DNA of 64,000 nucleotides from Elysia crispata (GCA_033675545.1 JAWDGP010000502.1:406501-470500); one strand, 5' to 3'; shown: positions 48,301 through 61,900, numbered from the stretch's first letter. The notes: a model not told the origin generated them from the sequence alone. Program-made: numbers and translations.

Positions 48301-51184
48301 TCCTTCATATTTTCTTTTTTGAAGCTGTTTCAAATTATGCAACATACTACCAAAAATTGCAATTACATATCATGTATGAATACTAAAATGGATTTTAAAA
48401 AAGGCAAGGGAAAAAATCATAGACAAAACTAAGAGCTGAAATAAGTGTAAGAATTGAAAATATTATACAGAAAACTTAAGCACAAAATTTATGCATGAGT
48501 ACATGTTTCATATTATTTCAATGAGCAACAATACTTCAAGAAAGATGTGATTGAATTTAAATGACAAATAAGCACTAGAGGGGTACTTGTATTACTTCCA
48601 TTTAACTTTTTCCTTAACTTGTCATTACATGTCTTCATTTGCCTATGTGAATATGAAGCAAAAGTAGTAGATAAATACCCTTATGACTTTATGTATTTAA
48701 ACAGTAAAAACGAGATTGCAGCTTTTCAGTTTGAACACTGATTTTCTCTTGAAAATAACTATTCACAACAAAAAGGGGAACTAGCAAAGGGGGTTGGGGG
48801 TTGGAAAAGAGACAGACATTCAAAGGTGCAGAAATAGAGGCATAGAGAGAGAGAAAGGGAAAGATAGAGATAAAAATAGAAGCAGGAGAGCAGCTCATTG
48901 ACAGCACCAGCACTAACACAAGAATATGTATATAGGACTGTTACAAATTAATATTGGTCAAGGAGTTAAGAATATTCCTCTTCTTTCTCTTTATGATGTA
49001 AGACCTCACTAGAAAATGATTATCTTTCAATGTTTCTTGACCAATTTACATACCATACAATCATAGAGTATACTAAATCATAACTCAACTTATGAATGAG
49101 AATATAATTATCATTAAAAATGTGTACATTAAAAAAAAATAATGCAATGTTCAAATTTAAAAAATATTTTAAAACATCAAAAACACTATAAAAATTAATA
49201 TATACAGAATTTTCTCTACAATTTTCAGACACCTTAGGCTTTCATTAACAGAACTTTTTTATTAATTAAAAAAAATTCAAAATAAAGGGCCTAGGGAAGC
49301 ACTCTTGGATGAAAAGAGCAAATAATTTGCATTAAAAAATATATATATGTAATAATTAATACCCCTATACACCGTTAGTCTGATACAGTTAGTCTTGTAA
49401 TAAGTGATATCAATTATCAGGCTGTTTGTAGCCCATCAGGCAAAGTCCTGTTAGGTAGAACGAAACTTAAAAGATGTGCCCATAAATCAATAACATGCAC
49501 AAAATTCTTTGTAAAACTTTGGCAAAGAAAAAAGAAAAATCACTTCTATGAACGTAGAGCAGTTACTTTAAAACACATATCTGATGTTCATATATGACAC
49601 CCTACTAGTAATTTAAAATTTTCTAATTGCCTAAAGTAATCTATTTAATACTTTAAAAGTATCTGGGTAATATTACTAATAAGGTAACTAAAAAAAGAAG
49701 GATCAACAAATTCCACTGGACATTACTTAATTTAGTACAGTAATATTAGTAATAATAAGATGCTGAATTAAAACATATCTTGTAAAAATACACATTAAAA
49801 TCCCTCAAAAAATACAACCCCACAGATTTTAAACAAATTGAAAAAATTATTATGGCAATGATGAGGTATGTAGAGACCTAACCAATAAGCCACGTTCTGC
49901 AATTAGTTTCTGCTAAAGTAAAATTAAAGTTGGGCAAAAAAAATCAAATTTTAATACCTATAATTTATAAAGTAATTTTATCTTTCCTTATAAAACTGCA
50001 AATTTAAAGTCCCATCTACATGCATTTGATAGGTCATATCTGATAGAAATTTTTTTTTTTGCAGTGATTGCGTAAAATCTGGTATACCAATTACTATCAA
50101 TATAAAAAATATTCAATAGTGTTTTCACTTCCTTTCCTGCGGGATTTTTATCGTTGAAATAAATTAGATTCAATTCTCAGATTTCAAGAAGTAGCCAAAA
50201 ATATTTGCTGTCATGGCTCAGTATAAAAGTTGGGTTTTAATACCTTAAAAATCGATTCATAATTATCTTAATCTTAAGGTATCACACTGTGTAGACTTTT
50301 ATTTATTCTTTATCTTACACACATATTAAAACTTAAAGCAATTCAGTACACCTACACATACTTTTTTATATAAAATATGCTCTAATTTACAATGTTGTAT
50401 AAAATATGAACATTTATCAAGACAAAAAAAAATTATCTAACTAAATTTAAAAATGGTATGCTGCTGTTCTAAAAGTGTGCATTACTTGGAGTTGAACTAA
50501 AAAAAAAAAGACGTCTAAAATTGTAAGCCATCCTTTGACTTAAAGGGTCAAAATCTTTGCGAGCAATGTTCTTTGTGATAAAGGTAAGTCAGTATCAGCA
50601 ACCCACTGGTACAATATGAACATTGCCAATTGGTAAATTTTTAAATAAATAATTATAGCTTTGTGACTTTATTCATCAATTTCATTTAACTAGCATCCAT
50701 TCACTTTAAATTGGTAATTCTTTTTCATGTTTATTTTTCTTATGTTGTGCTTCAAGGTATTTTTTTCCCCTTTCTTTTTTTTTTTTCCATTAAAAATATT
50801 CTTGTGGCAGCTATAAAATGTTATTTTTTTAAATGGCTAAAATGAGGCAATTAATCTTCAAATGTGCAAAGCAGATAATTTCATGGAATGTTCAACTAGT
50901 TTTGTTTACTTCTATGCTTTGATTTTGTAGCTATGTTTTATTACATTTGAATTTAGAGTGCTTTAGATACATTGTAAACCATCATTTATAACCCATTTCT
51001 CTCTCTCTTTTTTTTTTAAATTAAGAATATGGGGATTTACTATTTAGACCCAAATGATTTTCTGTGGAGTCAGGTTAGGGCTGATAAAATGTATGCTTTT
51101 GTAACAATATACACTGTAAAATACAATTTACTTAAATAAGCATACAAGATGAAACAATGAAAAGCTAAAAAAACGCTACAATTA
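42371..51184. other. ARFGAP1 3' UTR and intergenic AT-rich DNA
   Basis: Candidate ARFGAP1 poly(A) signals (AATAAA) lie at 42821, 43350 and 43696 on the plus strand. For the converging GPKOW gene, AATAAA on the minus strand (TTTATT here at 50937-50942) lies about 240 bp past its stop. I recognised no other gene, RNA or transposon in this interval. A run of 9-10 G is at about 48085. Confidence 0.6.
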
Positions 51185-52816
51185 TTAAAAGTCATCATGA
51201 TCATGAACATTGCCAACATAGTCACATATTTCATCAAACTGCAATCGCAATACAACATCTCTGTCTGATAGAAGCTGAATAAGTGCTAAACAACGATCTT
51301 TGTCTTTTTTCATAATTTTGCCAATCTGCCCCATATTAACTCCTGACACTATTGCAACATAAGCATCATCTGCTCTAGGTATAACTGTCTCTAGGGATGA
51401 TTGAGGCACATCAGGAATGACCTTGTTGCCCTCTGTCCTGCATACACAAACACCAGGGGAGGGCACATCCACAATTACAACTTTCTCTTTATAATACTTT
51501 CCATTATTAAAAGACTTGTCTATCATTCTAACCCTCAGATCATTCCTCAACCAAGAAAATCTACTTCGTGGCATATCTTCAAGATCGTCTTCAGATTTCA
51601 CCTCTGTTTGATCTTTTAAGTGTGATTTAGAGTCTTTATACTTTGCACTTGAGTGGCTTTTTTCAGCCTTTAAAGGTTTATGTCCATCCATCAATTCCTC
51701 TCTACCACTATGCCGACTTCTCTTTGATTTCCTTGATTTGTGAGAAGATGAAAATTCATCGTCTTCTTCGCTGTCATGAGATGCATGTCCATGCCTCTTA
51801 TGAGACTTTTTCTTCTTATGTTTGAGGTCACCATTTTCACGGTGGCCTCCATTTTTCATTCTCTGTTCATCACTTTCTTTGAAGGAATCTGCCTTTTGCT
51901 TGTTCAGATATTTGGAGAATTTTTCATATTCCTTCTTATCCACTACATTTACACTGCACTGCATAATATTAACCACTTTACCACTTATAGTCAATTTAAG
52001 CATTACCCGTGCATTATCTTCATCTATTCCTTCTACAATACCATAGAGGCCTTTATTCACACCATCTTTAACTACACAAAATGCATTCTTTTTCAACTCA
52101 AGCTCTTCTTTGTTCTCATCTTTATCAGTAGTTGACTTTTTATCTGGCCCTGAATTATTTCTGTCTGCACCTAAACCAAGACCTTTAGGTCTCAAGAGAG
52201 CTTCGACAGGGGCTATGGCTTTGCCATTTTTGCCTACACCACGATCTTTAGTCCATCCCATGCCTCGCAGCATTGCCATACCAAAATGCTCAATTGGTAT
52301 CTGTTCATAGTCAGCATCATCTGGGACATCAGGTCTTAGTGACACATCTAGATGATCATCTGATTCAAAACCGTCAGGTACTTTATTTTGCATAAGAAGT
52401 GGAATAGATATGGAGCTGCCTATATGCCCTCGGTCCTCCCAATCTTCATTGTACCTTTTTGTTTCTAGGATGATTTCCTTTGCAGCTAACTCGTCAAGAT
52501 TCGAAGGCGTTTCTAAGATTGTGTTTGGTTTGGTTTCTTTTGATACCGGCACCACATTTGTTTCTTCTGGTCCTCCCCGCCAGTTATTCTGCTTTATCAG
52601 TGGTATAATGTATTCTCGTTTCCTCGGTTTTGTTTCCTTTGATGATTTAATATCCTTGCCATCTAGAGACAGTACATAGTCCGGTTCATTATCTTCTTTC
52701 TCAATTGCCTCACCTACAGCTGATTTGCTCAGCTGTTTCTGCTCGAGTTTCTTTGAAAAACCAAAAGACAATCCTGTGCTTGTCTTTTTCTCATCCATCG
52801 TACTGGTGTCGTCCAT
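51185..52816 (-). CDS. GPKOW: G-patch domain and KOW motifs-containing protein
   Basis: GPKOW (the animal counterpart of yeast Spp2) is a nuclear spliceosomal protein that recruits and stimulates the DEAH helicase DHX16/Prp2 during spliceosome activation. The 543-residue frame is uninterrupted. It has an N-terminal LSFGFSKKLEQKQL box, the segment EYIIPLIKQNNWRG (about 69-81), a G-patch at about 175-220 (GMAMLRGMGWTKDRGVGKNG, then LLRPKGLGLGAD), KOW1 at about 243-275 (AFCVVKDGVNKGLYGIVEG), a Lys/Ser/His-rich basic linker at about 325-410, and a C-terminal half with SWLRNDLRVRMIDK and KOW2 (YVAIVSGVNMGQIGKIMKKD, about 486-505). Human GPKOW is about 476 residues; the excess is in the basic linker. 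The start has A at -3 and G at +4. No introns interrupt the coding sequence. Confidence 0.96.
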   Translation of the reverse strand: MDDTSTMDEKKTSTGLSFGFSKKLEQKQLSKSAVGEAIEKEDNEPDYVLSLDGKDIKSSKETKPRKREYIIPLIKQNNWRGGPEETNVVPVSKETKPNTILETPSNLDELAAKEIILETKRYNEDWEDRGHIGSSISIPLLMQNKVPDGFESDDHLDVSLRPDVPDDADYEQIPIEHFGMAMLRGMGWTKDRGVGKNGKAIAPVEALLRPKGLGLGADRNNSGPDKKSTTDKDENKEELELKKNAFCVVKDGVNKGLYGIVEGIDEDNARVMLKLTISGKVVNIMQCSVNVVDKKEYEKFSKYLNKQKADSFKESDEQRMKNGGHRENGDLKHKKKKSHKRHGHASHDSEEDDEFSSSHKSRKSKRSRHSGREELMDGHKPLKAEKSHSSAKYKDSKSHLKDQTEVKSEDDLEDMPRSRFSWLRNDLRVRMIDKSFNNGKYYKEKVVIVDVPSPGVCVCRTEGNKVIPDVPQSSLETVIPRADDAYVAIVSGVNMGQIGKIMKKDKDRCLALIQLLSDRDVVLRLQFDEICDYVGNVHDHDDF

Positions 52817-53060
52817 CTTGACCGGAAGTAAACAATTGCATTGTATAGATCTTAATTTCTAAGTACGAAGAGCATTTATTGAAAGCGTTGTTTCTTTCTC
52901 CTAGTCCTAGTTTCTCAGATCATAATATTGACTTATTTTGTCGACTCGCAAGTCTATTCAACAGAATCTGTGAGACAGAGTCGCAGGAAATTGAAGGCGT
53001 GAAGTCAATGATCGGTCTAGCAACACGCCTCGGTATTGAAGATAGAGCTAGTGACCTTGG
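52817..53060. promoter_or_regulatory. GPKOW promoter region with ETS-like site
   Basis: GACCGGAAGT at 52819-52828 is a good ETS-family match, just upstream of the GPKOW start codon and common in housekeeping promoters. The following 200 bp are less AT-rich than the surroundings and carry an open plus-strand stretch (to about 53060) with a weak donor, which could reflect divergent transcription. No TATA box is evident. Confidence 0.35.
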
Positions 53061-53512
53061 TATCGAAATATGTCATTTTTTTTTAATTATTAACGCCAAT
53101 TGAATCCATCTGAAAAAATAATTCGTTGTTTGAAAAAAAATCTATCGGGGAGTCATACGATGGTTTGATTTTTTTTTCCACCTTAAGGTAAAATCTTATA
53201 CTTGTGATATTTACCTATGAACTATATATAAACTTTTTTTTTTTTTAATCTACGATTAGATCTTATTTCTCTTTCTTGGTATAACTAACAATGCAATTGG
53301 AAGTCGTTTCTAGGTGATAGATTCATTGTGTACAGATATTTTGATCTATTTTCAAATCACGTATAAGAGTAAAATTATGAACGTACCATTCTAAGTATTC
53401 TAAATTCTATGAATAACCGCAGTTTTAATTGGGTTGGAACGTCGATTGGTATAGGTACTTGTTAATCAATAAGGTAAGAGAATTTAAGGAGGTAAAATCT
53501 TCTATCTATATC

Positions 53513-53518
53513 TGTGTA

Positions 53519-53586
<68 letters not shown>
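53513..53586. repeat. (TG)n(TA)n microsatellite
   Basis: About 8 TG followed by about 27 TA dinucleotides. Confidence 0.95.
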
Positions 53587-53589
<3 letters not shown>

Positions 53590-53779
53590 TCTAGCCCGCT
53601 AAAAGTTAAAACAGGTCATATCACAACGTTTAGATTTTTTTTTAAATTATCGGTAGAACCAAGAACTCTGAACCTTCAAAGCGGAAAAAAGCACCCGGAA
53701 TAAGTCTTCAGATCAAGGATTTTTTTTTTTTTTAGAATGTACCAGATCTAGATCGAAAGGGGCTTAATTAAATTAGACT

Positions 53780-54803
53780 TTTTGTTGTTGTTGTTTCTTG
53801 CTTTTAGTTAATTTTATTTTGTTCTAAATAAAGGGAGAAATATTTCTTACAACACTTCAGTTATGAGATTCAGCTTTTGACTTATCCATCAGTCAACCAA
53901 GTGACGTACTTTTTAGCGTATGCGATCATGACCTTCCATGCATCTCTATCCCTCGTCACTTTCAGTACATCTATCAATCGTCCTCCTTTTAGCCACTTTG
54001 GTTGTCCATCTAATATATTTTCACTGTTTTCCTCTGCTGCTTTTTCCTTCGATCATGCTATTTGTCACAAGATTTTCTAGTCTTTCTCTTCTCATCCATG
54101 GCCAAAAAGCCTGCCTGGCGTTGATGTATTCTAAAAGTGAGTGATTTTGTTGTGTCGGCTTCTCGTTTGATTTCTTTGCGGCACATAAGATTCTTAATAT
54201 TCTTTGTAGGAACCAAATTTATGTTGCCTCCAGTTTCTTTTCTATTTTGAAATTGTCCAGGCCTCGCATCCATACAATAGAATGGGTTCAATATAGCTTT
54301 CCAGGGCTCTTCCTGTGTAAATCGAGATATTATTATTTGTTGGTTATTGATTTTATTCTGTGAAAACTCTTTTTTTTTTTACTTGCGCTATTCTTGATGC
54401 AATGTGAGTGCTGCGTCCATCATCTGATAATTAATTACCCAAGTATTTCAAATGACCCCTTCGATTGAGCATATTCTCGATGATAAAGATGCTGTTCTGT
54501 GGACACTCATTGTTTCCACTGACGACCATTACTTCTGACTTTTTGCTATTCAATTCCAACTCTTTCTTTCCGCTTTCTTCTTCAACGATGTCAAATAATT
54601 ATTGCAAGTCTTCTTTATTTTCTGCAATGAATACAGTGTCATCAGCATAGTTATATGTCTCAAGCTGTTTACGTTGTGCACTCCCACTTTAATTCCTGGA
54701 TATCCTTATAGGTTACACATAATTATTTCACTGTAGAGAGAGAGAAAAAGTCTGGGGAAAGAAGCACGCATCCTTGGCTGACACCACGCTTTATTTTTCT
54801 TTT
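53780..54803 (-). mobile_element. RTE-like LINE 3' segment, minus strand (copy C, 3' part)
   Basis: Read on the minus strand, the segment starts at IKRGVSQGCV (about 54800), continues with the catalytic YADD box (54638-54649), the region around NECPQNSIFI and DGRSTH (about 54400-54520), and the finger-like region near 54120, and ends DRDAWKVMIAYAKKYVTWL at about 53885. Several frameshifts and stops occur. A short (CAA)n stretch at about 53782-53797 could be the 3' tail. The adjacent plus-strand segment at 54806-55975 is the 5' part of the same element. Confidence 0.85.
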
Positions 54804-54805
54804 TT

Positions 54806-55975
54806 ATTAAAATCCAACCAGACCCTTCAAGAAAAGTATCTGTGAGGCTATTCAAAATAAAATAATTTTAAGTCTTAAGAGAAGCTGAGAAAGTGGTCCA
54901 ACAATGGGCAATATTCAAAGTAGCGATCACAAAAGCAGCAGTGAAACAAATACTAAGAGTCGAAAGGAAATCAAAATAAAAGTCGATGACTGAGGATAAT
55001 TTGGACCTTATGGGAAAAGGGAGACAAGTAAAAAAATAATAGAGAAAAATACTAAACGTTGCATAAGGAAATCAGGGGGGAAAATGTGATGAAGCCAAAC
55101 AGAATTGGGTCATTGACAAGAGTAGAAACATCGAACTATACCGCAGAAGGATTGAGAAGACGATGTACAAAAACATTGAAGAAATCTCTGGAAAAAAAAG
55201 AAAAGAAAGAAAGAAAGAAAGAAGATATGCGCATGCACTGGATGTCATAAGTAAAAAAAAAAAAATGGTGATGTCATTTTTGGAAAAAGAAAAAAATCCA
55301 AGACAGATGGGCAGAGTACATAAGTGAACTTTTCGAAGAGGACAGAAAGGATTACACTGTAAGGAAGCGCAACTTTGCTGGTTCACCTATCTTGAAAGAT
55401 AAGATCCGGGAAGCAATAAGAAGAGATTGGAGACAGACATTATATCAGTGGAACTTTTATAACTTGAAGACTATTGAACTGATAAGATCACATAACTACT
55501 CAATAAAATCTATGACACAGGTCAGATTCCACCAGACATCTACATTTATAGCACTGCCAAAGAAACCAGGGCAACAGAGTGTGAATTGCATAGAACGAAC
55601 ATTTTTATGAGTCATATCATCAAAATACCTTTAAGAATCACCATGATGCGAGTCACACACAAAATCAAACTAAAAACAGTCGATGAATAGTGTAGCTTTG
55701 TGGAGGGAAAAGATATAACAAATGCAATCTATATCCTTCGAACTACAAATGAACGAGCTCTGGAATTACATGTACAAAAAGAGGTATACCTGTGTTTCAT
55801 TAACTACACCAAGGTATTTGACAGAATGCTACACGATGAAATAATCACACAACTATTGAACTAACGCAGTTGAAGATAGAGGGAAAAGATCTACGAGTTA
55901 TCAAAAACAAGTACTGGAAACAGACAGCAGCATTGCGAGTTGATGGGGCAATCAGCTCATTAAGTAGGGCCAGAG
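54806..55975 (+). mobile_element. RTE-like LINE 5' segment, plus strand (copy C, inverted part)
   Basis: Read on the plus strand: IKIQPDPSRK (about 54810), a linker, WAEYISELFEEDRK-like text (about 55300-55350), KRNFAGSPILKDKIREAIRR (about 55365-55425), TFIALPKKPG (about 55545), a GFVEGK-like stretch (about 55700), RYTCVSLTTPRYLTE-type frame-shifted YLCFINYTKVFDR (about 55790), and ALRVDGAISSL at about 55935-55958, after which similarity stops. The frame is broken repeatedly. It continues precisely where the minus-strand segment begins, in element coordinates. Confidence 0.83.
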
Positions 55976-55999
55976 GTTGGAACTTTCTCAGAATTCTCT

Positions 56000-58900
56000 G
56001 AATTGCTCAGTCCCATCTCTATGTGAAAAGTCTTATAATAACTCTTTATCTCCATCCCCCACGCCAGAAAACAGTTATAACAAATAACATACATGTATTA
56101 ATAATATGTTCTTTGCCCATTGCGCTTACTTCCTGGGTAATGAAAATTTTTGAAGAACATACCATCATTCATCTTAAATTAAAAAAAAATAATAAAATTT
56201 ATCAACCAATTCGTGTTGATGTTCTTGTGCATAAATGATATTTTATCCCTATTAATATTAGACAAAGAAAAGTGGTGGACTTATGTTCTTTGATTTATGA
56301 AGTGCTTTATACAACCCAACCACTTAATGGTCAAAAAAGGTGAATGCAACATTGCTTCTTGATCAACATCTTGAATAGTGAGTAATTCTACTGACACATA
56401 TCATGCTAGCTCAGGCTCTGAAATTTTCTTCCAACAAAATAACTTTTAGGGTATCTCTGATGATAGGGTTTTGTGTTTCATAAAGACTATTAATAGTATT
56501 ATTTGGGAGGTGTGGACATCATGCAAGAGAAGAGAAAGGAGAGAGAAATATTACTTATGGGGACTAGGTAGGCCTCAAAGTTTTCTTTGAGGACATCTCA
56601 GAATTTTCTAATGTGTAATGCAACAACCACATCATTATCAAAATTTAAAATGGGGAGCATGGATCAAAATGAGAGTACTGGCTAGAAATATATAGCACAC
56701 ATGTATTTTGATTAAAGAGTTCATTTGAATCCCAGGAAAATCTTATTTTTAACCCGTACTCTCTACTTCTTTTGTGTTTCAAAAGCATAACAGGTTGACC
56801 CCCAAATATGTAAGGCTGAAAATACTGGCAGGCTCAGTTGTGGTTAAAAAGCCACAGCTACATTTCAAATGCTATTAACAGAGAGGTTCCACCATATTTA
56901 ACTTGTTCAAGTTCATCACTTTGCTAGCCAAATGAGTACTGTGCTTGAGATTTCTTCACAGGAATAATTAAAAAAAATATAAACTATCACACAGAATTAA
57001 CACCAATGCATTTTGATAACATAATCGTTTTTATTCATGGTATCAAATTCAGAGAAAGGAAAAATGAAAAAATGAATACATGTTATAAAAAATACAAGTT
57101 ATGTTCAAGTTCAGCATACAGAAAACTAATTCGAACTATAAGTATAATAATAAATTGAGAGTAAAGCTAACATGTTGCTGAATACAGCTTTATTGAGTAA
57201 TCAGAAAATGTACAATATCTTTTGCATTCTCATCCATCCAAAATATAAAAAAGTGCAAACCAAAATACCACGGCAAAATTAGATTTTAAAAGAAAATACT
57301 CAACACCTCTTCAAATCAATGCATACATGGTTATGTACATGTACTGTACTAAGAAAAGAAACTTATAAAAATGTTTATAAATTACCTATTTAAAAAAAAA
57401 TTTTCTGTTTCCACTGCTGTTTACTTCTACTGTAACTATATGGTATACATTTTGTAAAGAAAATAAACTTACAAACCTCTTCCCTCAAACATTCCAAATT
57501 TCAAGTGGTCAAGGATCAAAATTAAGTTGTTCAATCACTCAGATCACTGTTACTATTAAAACATTCATCATTTAAATTAAAGTTCTGACACAAGCAATCT
57601 TATTCTATATTTTAATAGAAATTTTGTAGGTTTTGAACAGTTTAATTTTCATTAAATGAAGCAGACATCAATATTTCCACAATAGTTCTTAAACTCAATC
57701 TTTTGATGTTGCTGAAATTTAACAAAGAAGTATACACATATGCTCTAAATGAAATCATATAGCTGACTTTCGTTGAGAGTACATTTTTTCCCCACAGTAT
57801 ATCTAATTGAGAATCTAATCTTACTTTAAAGTTACTTGAAAGTTTCCTTTTCAAGGCTCATAACCGGCTGTGAAGCAAAGAGCTATAAAGACATAGAAAA
57901 CAGAAGATATCACAATTTGTCCACCATCATATCATAATCAACTGATCCCATAATTCATTTGTATTTCAAAGCCTTACTAAATGAGCAGCAAGTATTCCAT
58001 CAGCCTCTGACATATACATTTTAGTAATTTACGTACAATTTTTATTTGTTTATTCTTTTTTAATGACAATAACAACTATTGTTGGCACTTAACACAGAAG
58101 TTAAAAGTTTAAAGAACATTAGAGGGACAGCTTGTAAAATTAAAAAATGAAGCATATGGGCATATGTTTACTAAAATGGAACAAAATGACCCAAACTGTT
58201 TTAACTGAATCAACTTGGATCATTCGTGTTATATGTGACTTTAAACATACTGGCATTACAGAAACAAACCAACTGGATCTTTTTTCTTGCGCAAATATGC
58301 ATCTAAGGCCTTCACTGTTGTGTGATAGATCGTTGATTTGATTTGAAACAAATAGCTCTTACTGAAGAAGAGAATTATGGCTTGCTCCAACAAAAATAAA
58401 AGGCCACCTTTGTTATGGCTGTGGTTGAAAAAAAAAAAGAAAAGTTGATTTGAAAGGGGACACAATGAACATTGGATACACCCCATAGTTAAATTTAAAT
58501 CTAGATCAAATTTATGGTGAGTTTCCCCATTTGTTTCCTGACATTTCTAAAGATTCTGAGAAATTTAAATAGCACCTTAGAATGGAACAATTAACATTTG
58601 ATCTTTTTCCAGACAAAATCTTTGCGAAAACTCTACCCAGAAAAAGAGTCATGAGTTCAGAGAGACAACATCGCCCAAAGATAGACATAGCCAAAACAAA
58701 ACACTGTCTTTTCAAATACATGTGGCATACAAAACAAAAAGCCTTTAAAACTATTATTTTTCATCATATCAAAGATGGTTGTGAGTAGACTTTGCAACTT
58801 TAGGGGTTGCTGATCACCAAAATGATAATGATTTTTTTTAATTTAAGTAAAATAAAGATTTTTTGTTTTACCCACAACATGCTTTTTGACTGACGAGTCA

Positions 58901-61900
58901 CTCACAGAAACTGTGTAAATATGCAAGCCTTATTCCAACCGATCTTCAAAACATCAGCACAGTCACGTTGTTTTGATGGACATGCTCTGACAAAATTCTC
59001 TATGATTGCTTGTGAAGAGTAAATGTATTTCAGCTCCAGATTTTTGTAAAGTATTTTGGGTCGATTTGTTTCTGATTCAGTGTATACACAGCCTACCTAT
59101 GTGTCATGAAATGAATATGTATACATACATGAACACTATTATATAATCATGCAAATTTAAGAACACGTATTATGTCATTGTTGCCATACATACCAGTCTG
59201 CCACAAGCTGTAGTCAATATAGTAATCACCTTAAAGTTTACATACATCAGATGCCTAAAACAACTGTTTGTACATACTTTCTAAGCAATATACCACAGAA
59301 AGAAAGCATTGTTATTATGTTAATACAAGTCATGTAATTACCATCACAATCTTGATAAAAAATATACATAACCTGTAATATTTTTTGTCTTACTTAAATT
59401 AATTGGTTATTCTTTCATGCCATTATTCCCTTGAAAAATTGTAGCGTTTAATAGATGAAAATGGCTCCTATTTTATGATATATGCATGCACAAGAACATC
59501 AGGAGTTTACCATCTCATTTCCATAAGCAGACCTACCAAATAGGCATATGATATAAATCTAGGTTACTTTCAGCACCTTTGTATCACATTAAGAAATGAG
59601 TAAAAAACAAAGACCTGACAAATATGTGAATGCAGGAGATTTATGAAATAAAAAAAGGAATTTTTCAGACACAGAAGACATGAAATCTTACCAAAATGAT
59701 AGAGATCTAAAACCAAATCAAAATACAAATTAATAGACAAAACAATTTATATACTCACATATTCCCCCTGAATTCAGGTCAATGAAAAAGGCAAACCAAA
59801 GCATGTGAAAAAAACAAAAAAACCACTGACAACATAGTACCATGGACATTGTAAAGACTACCATCATTCATATACGACTGGTGCTTCCTTATTTTCTTTG
59901 TTGCATGCTTAATAGAGCAAAACTGCAATGTAACAGTGAAGGGGCTAGATGCTCAAAACAGAGTTCCATTATGACATTAAAGAATAAAAAAAAATGTTTG
60001 CATATTATCGATCTCCGATGAAATTTTAGGTCAGAAAGAGAGAGAAAGATTACACAAGATCACAGCAATGCAAAAGGTAGGATACACAATATTTATTGAA
60101 AAGAGAAAAAAATTGTACCAAATGGATTGATTTTGCAGGAATACATGTATAACTCGAAGGGGGAACCATTTTATTTCATACTTAAAATCATTTCATTGCC
60201 ATCAATGCAAATCAGCTGAGTATCAGATCCTTTAATTTAAGTTGAAACTGTTCAGGATTTATTCTCAGTGTTTCTCAATATTAAAAATATCTGCTCCAAA
60301 TTTCACCCACTGAATAGTGGCCTAGGAGAAATACACCTAAATAATTGTAACTTGTATGCAAACTTCATTGGCAGTAAAAAGTGCATGACAAAATTTACTA
60401 CCTTAAAGGGACAATACCACTTTCTACTTCTTGGTGAGAAATAACAATGAGATGGGCTGATGGGCTAACTTATAGGCCATATAGATAGGCATAACAATGT
60501 TTTGTATCAAATTCTGAGGATTTACACATTGTAATTGGATTCTAATTTCTATGAGCCAAAAATCAAGATCCCTTTTGAATTATAAAAAAAAAAAAACAAA
60601 AGAAAAACTGATGAAGATAAACACTAAACCCTGAAACATTACCAGTGCCACACAAAACACTGGTATTCACTTCTTATTCTTTGGTTCGTTTTATCTCTAA
60701 CGATACTAAAATGAAAAAAAAAAAATCAACAATTCTAATGAACTAAGAAACTACACAAATTTAAAAAGTATAGAAAAAAGTTCACACTATATTTCTGATC
60801 ATTGCAAGCAGAACTGAAAAAAAAGGCACTCATTTTGATTTTACATCATAATACATTGAAGATTAAATTCTGCGTGTTAAAAAAAATAATCAACAGCAAA
60901 GTTCAGCATATTTTTTTTATGTCATTCCCCTGCTGTCCACTTGGCAAAAATATTTGTAAAATCAAAGACTTAATTCTGACTCACCTTCCCTTCAGCATTT
61001 AAATTGAACCTTCACTTAGTAAATGACCCCATTCATCTTGAAGGGTGCTGTAATACTACTATTGTCCTTTAAGTTTAATACTTAAGTATTACAGGATTAT
61101 TACAGGATGCCAAAAGTACTCACCATTTAAAATATAGTCAAGTTTTTTTTTTTTTATCATGTGAAACATTTCAATTTCTTAAAAGAGGAATTTTGCTTTG
61201 AGTGGAGCCAAATATGGGAAGCTTTTTAAATATTGCTTGAGTTTACTGAGGAGCATTGCCAGAGAGCCACTTCAGAAGGACAAAGTCAAATTTTAAACAA
61301 GTATTTGGAGGACCACTTGGCTCTGCATCATGACATTTTGAGCAGGACATATTCAATGGATTTGCCATAGAATGCAAAAATATTCAGCATAATGAAATTT
61401 GCAACTCAAGTCATACTAAATCCACCCCTTCTTTTTTTTTTTTTGTGTGTGTGTAATAATTTCATTAAATTAATTTCAAATTTCTTATTCTACGCGAGAG
61501 CCATGTAGATGTACAGCATTTGAAACATAAATTTAAATATGAAGAATCTTCTATTCTTTTAAGAACAATTGTCACAGTGCCTAAAATAATAGAAAGAACG
61601 AAAAAATATTAATAACCTACAAATTATCTTAGCCAAAAAAGAGGATTGATAAGGAAAACAAATTGATCTGTTCAGATCTTTATGCACATAAGGAATGTTC
61701 AGCAAATTCTTAATAAATGCATTTTATCTATCATTAGGAAGGACAGAAACTTAGGGACGATAGATCATATAAAAACCATTAAAGGCTCTCCTTTCCACAT
61801 TCATTGGAGAGGAATTTAAAATATAAAATTATAATTTCATTTGCTTGAAACTTAAGTTTGAAAATTCAGTCTTTAATGGGTTTCCTTGATGGAGTCATTT

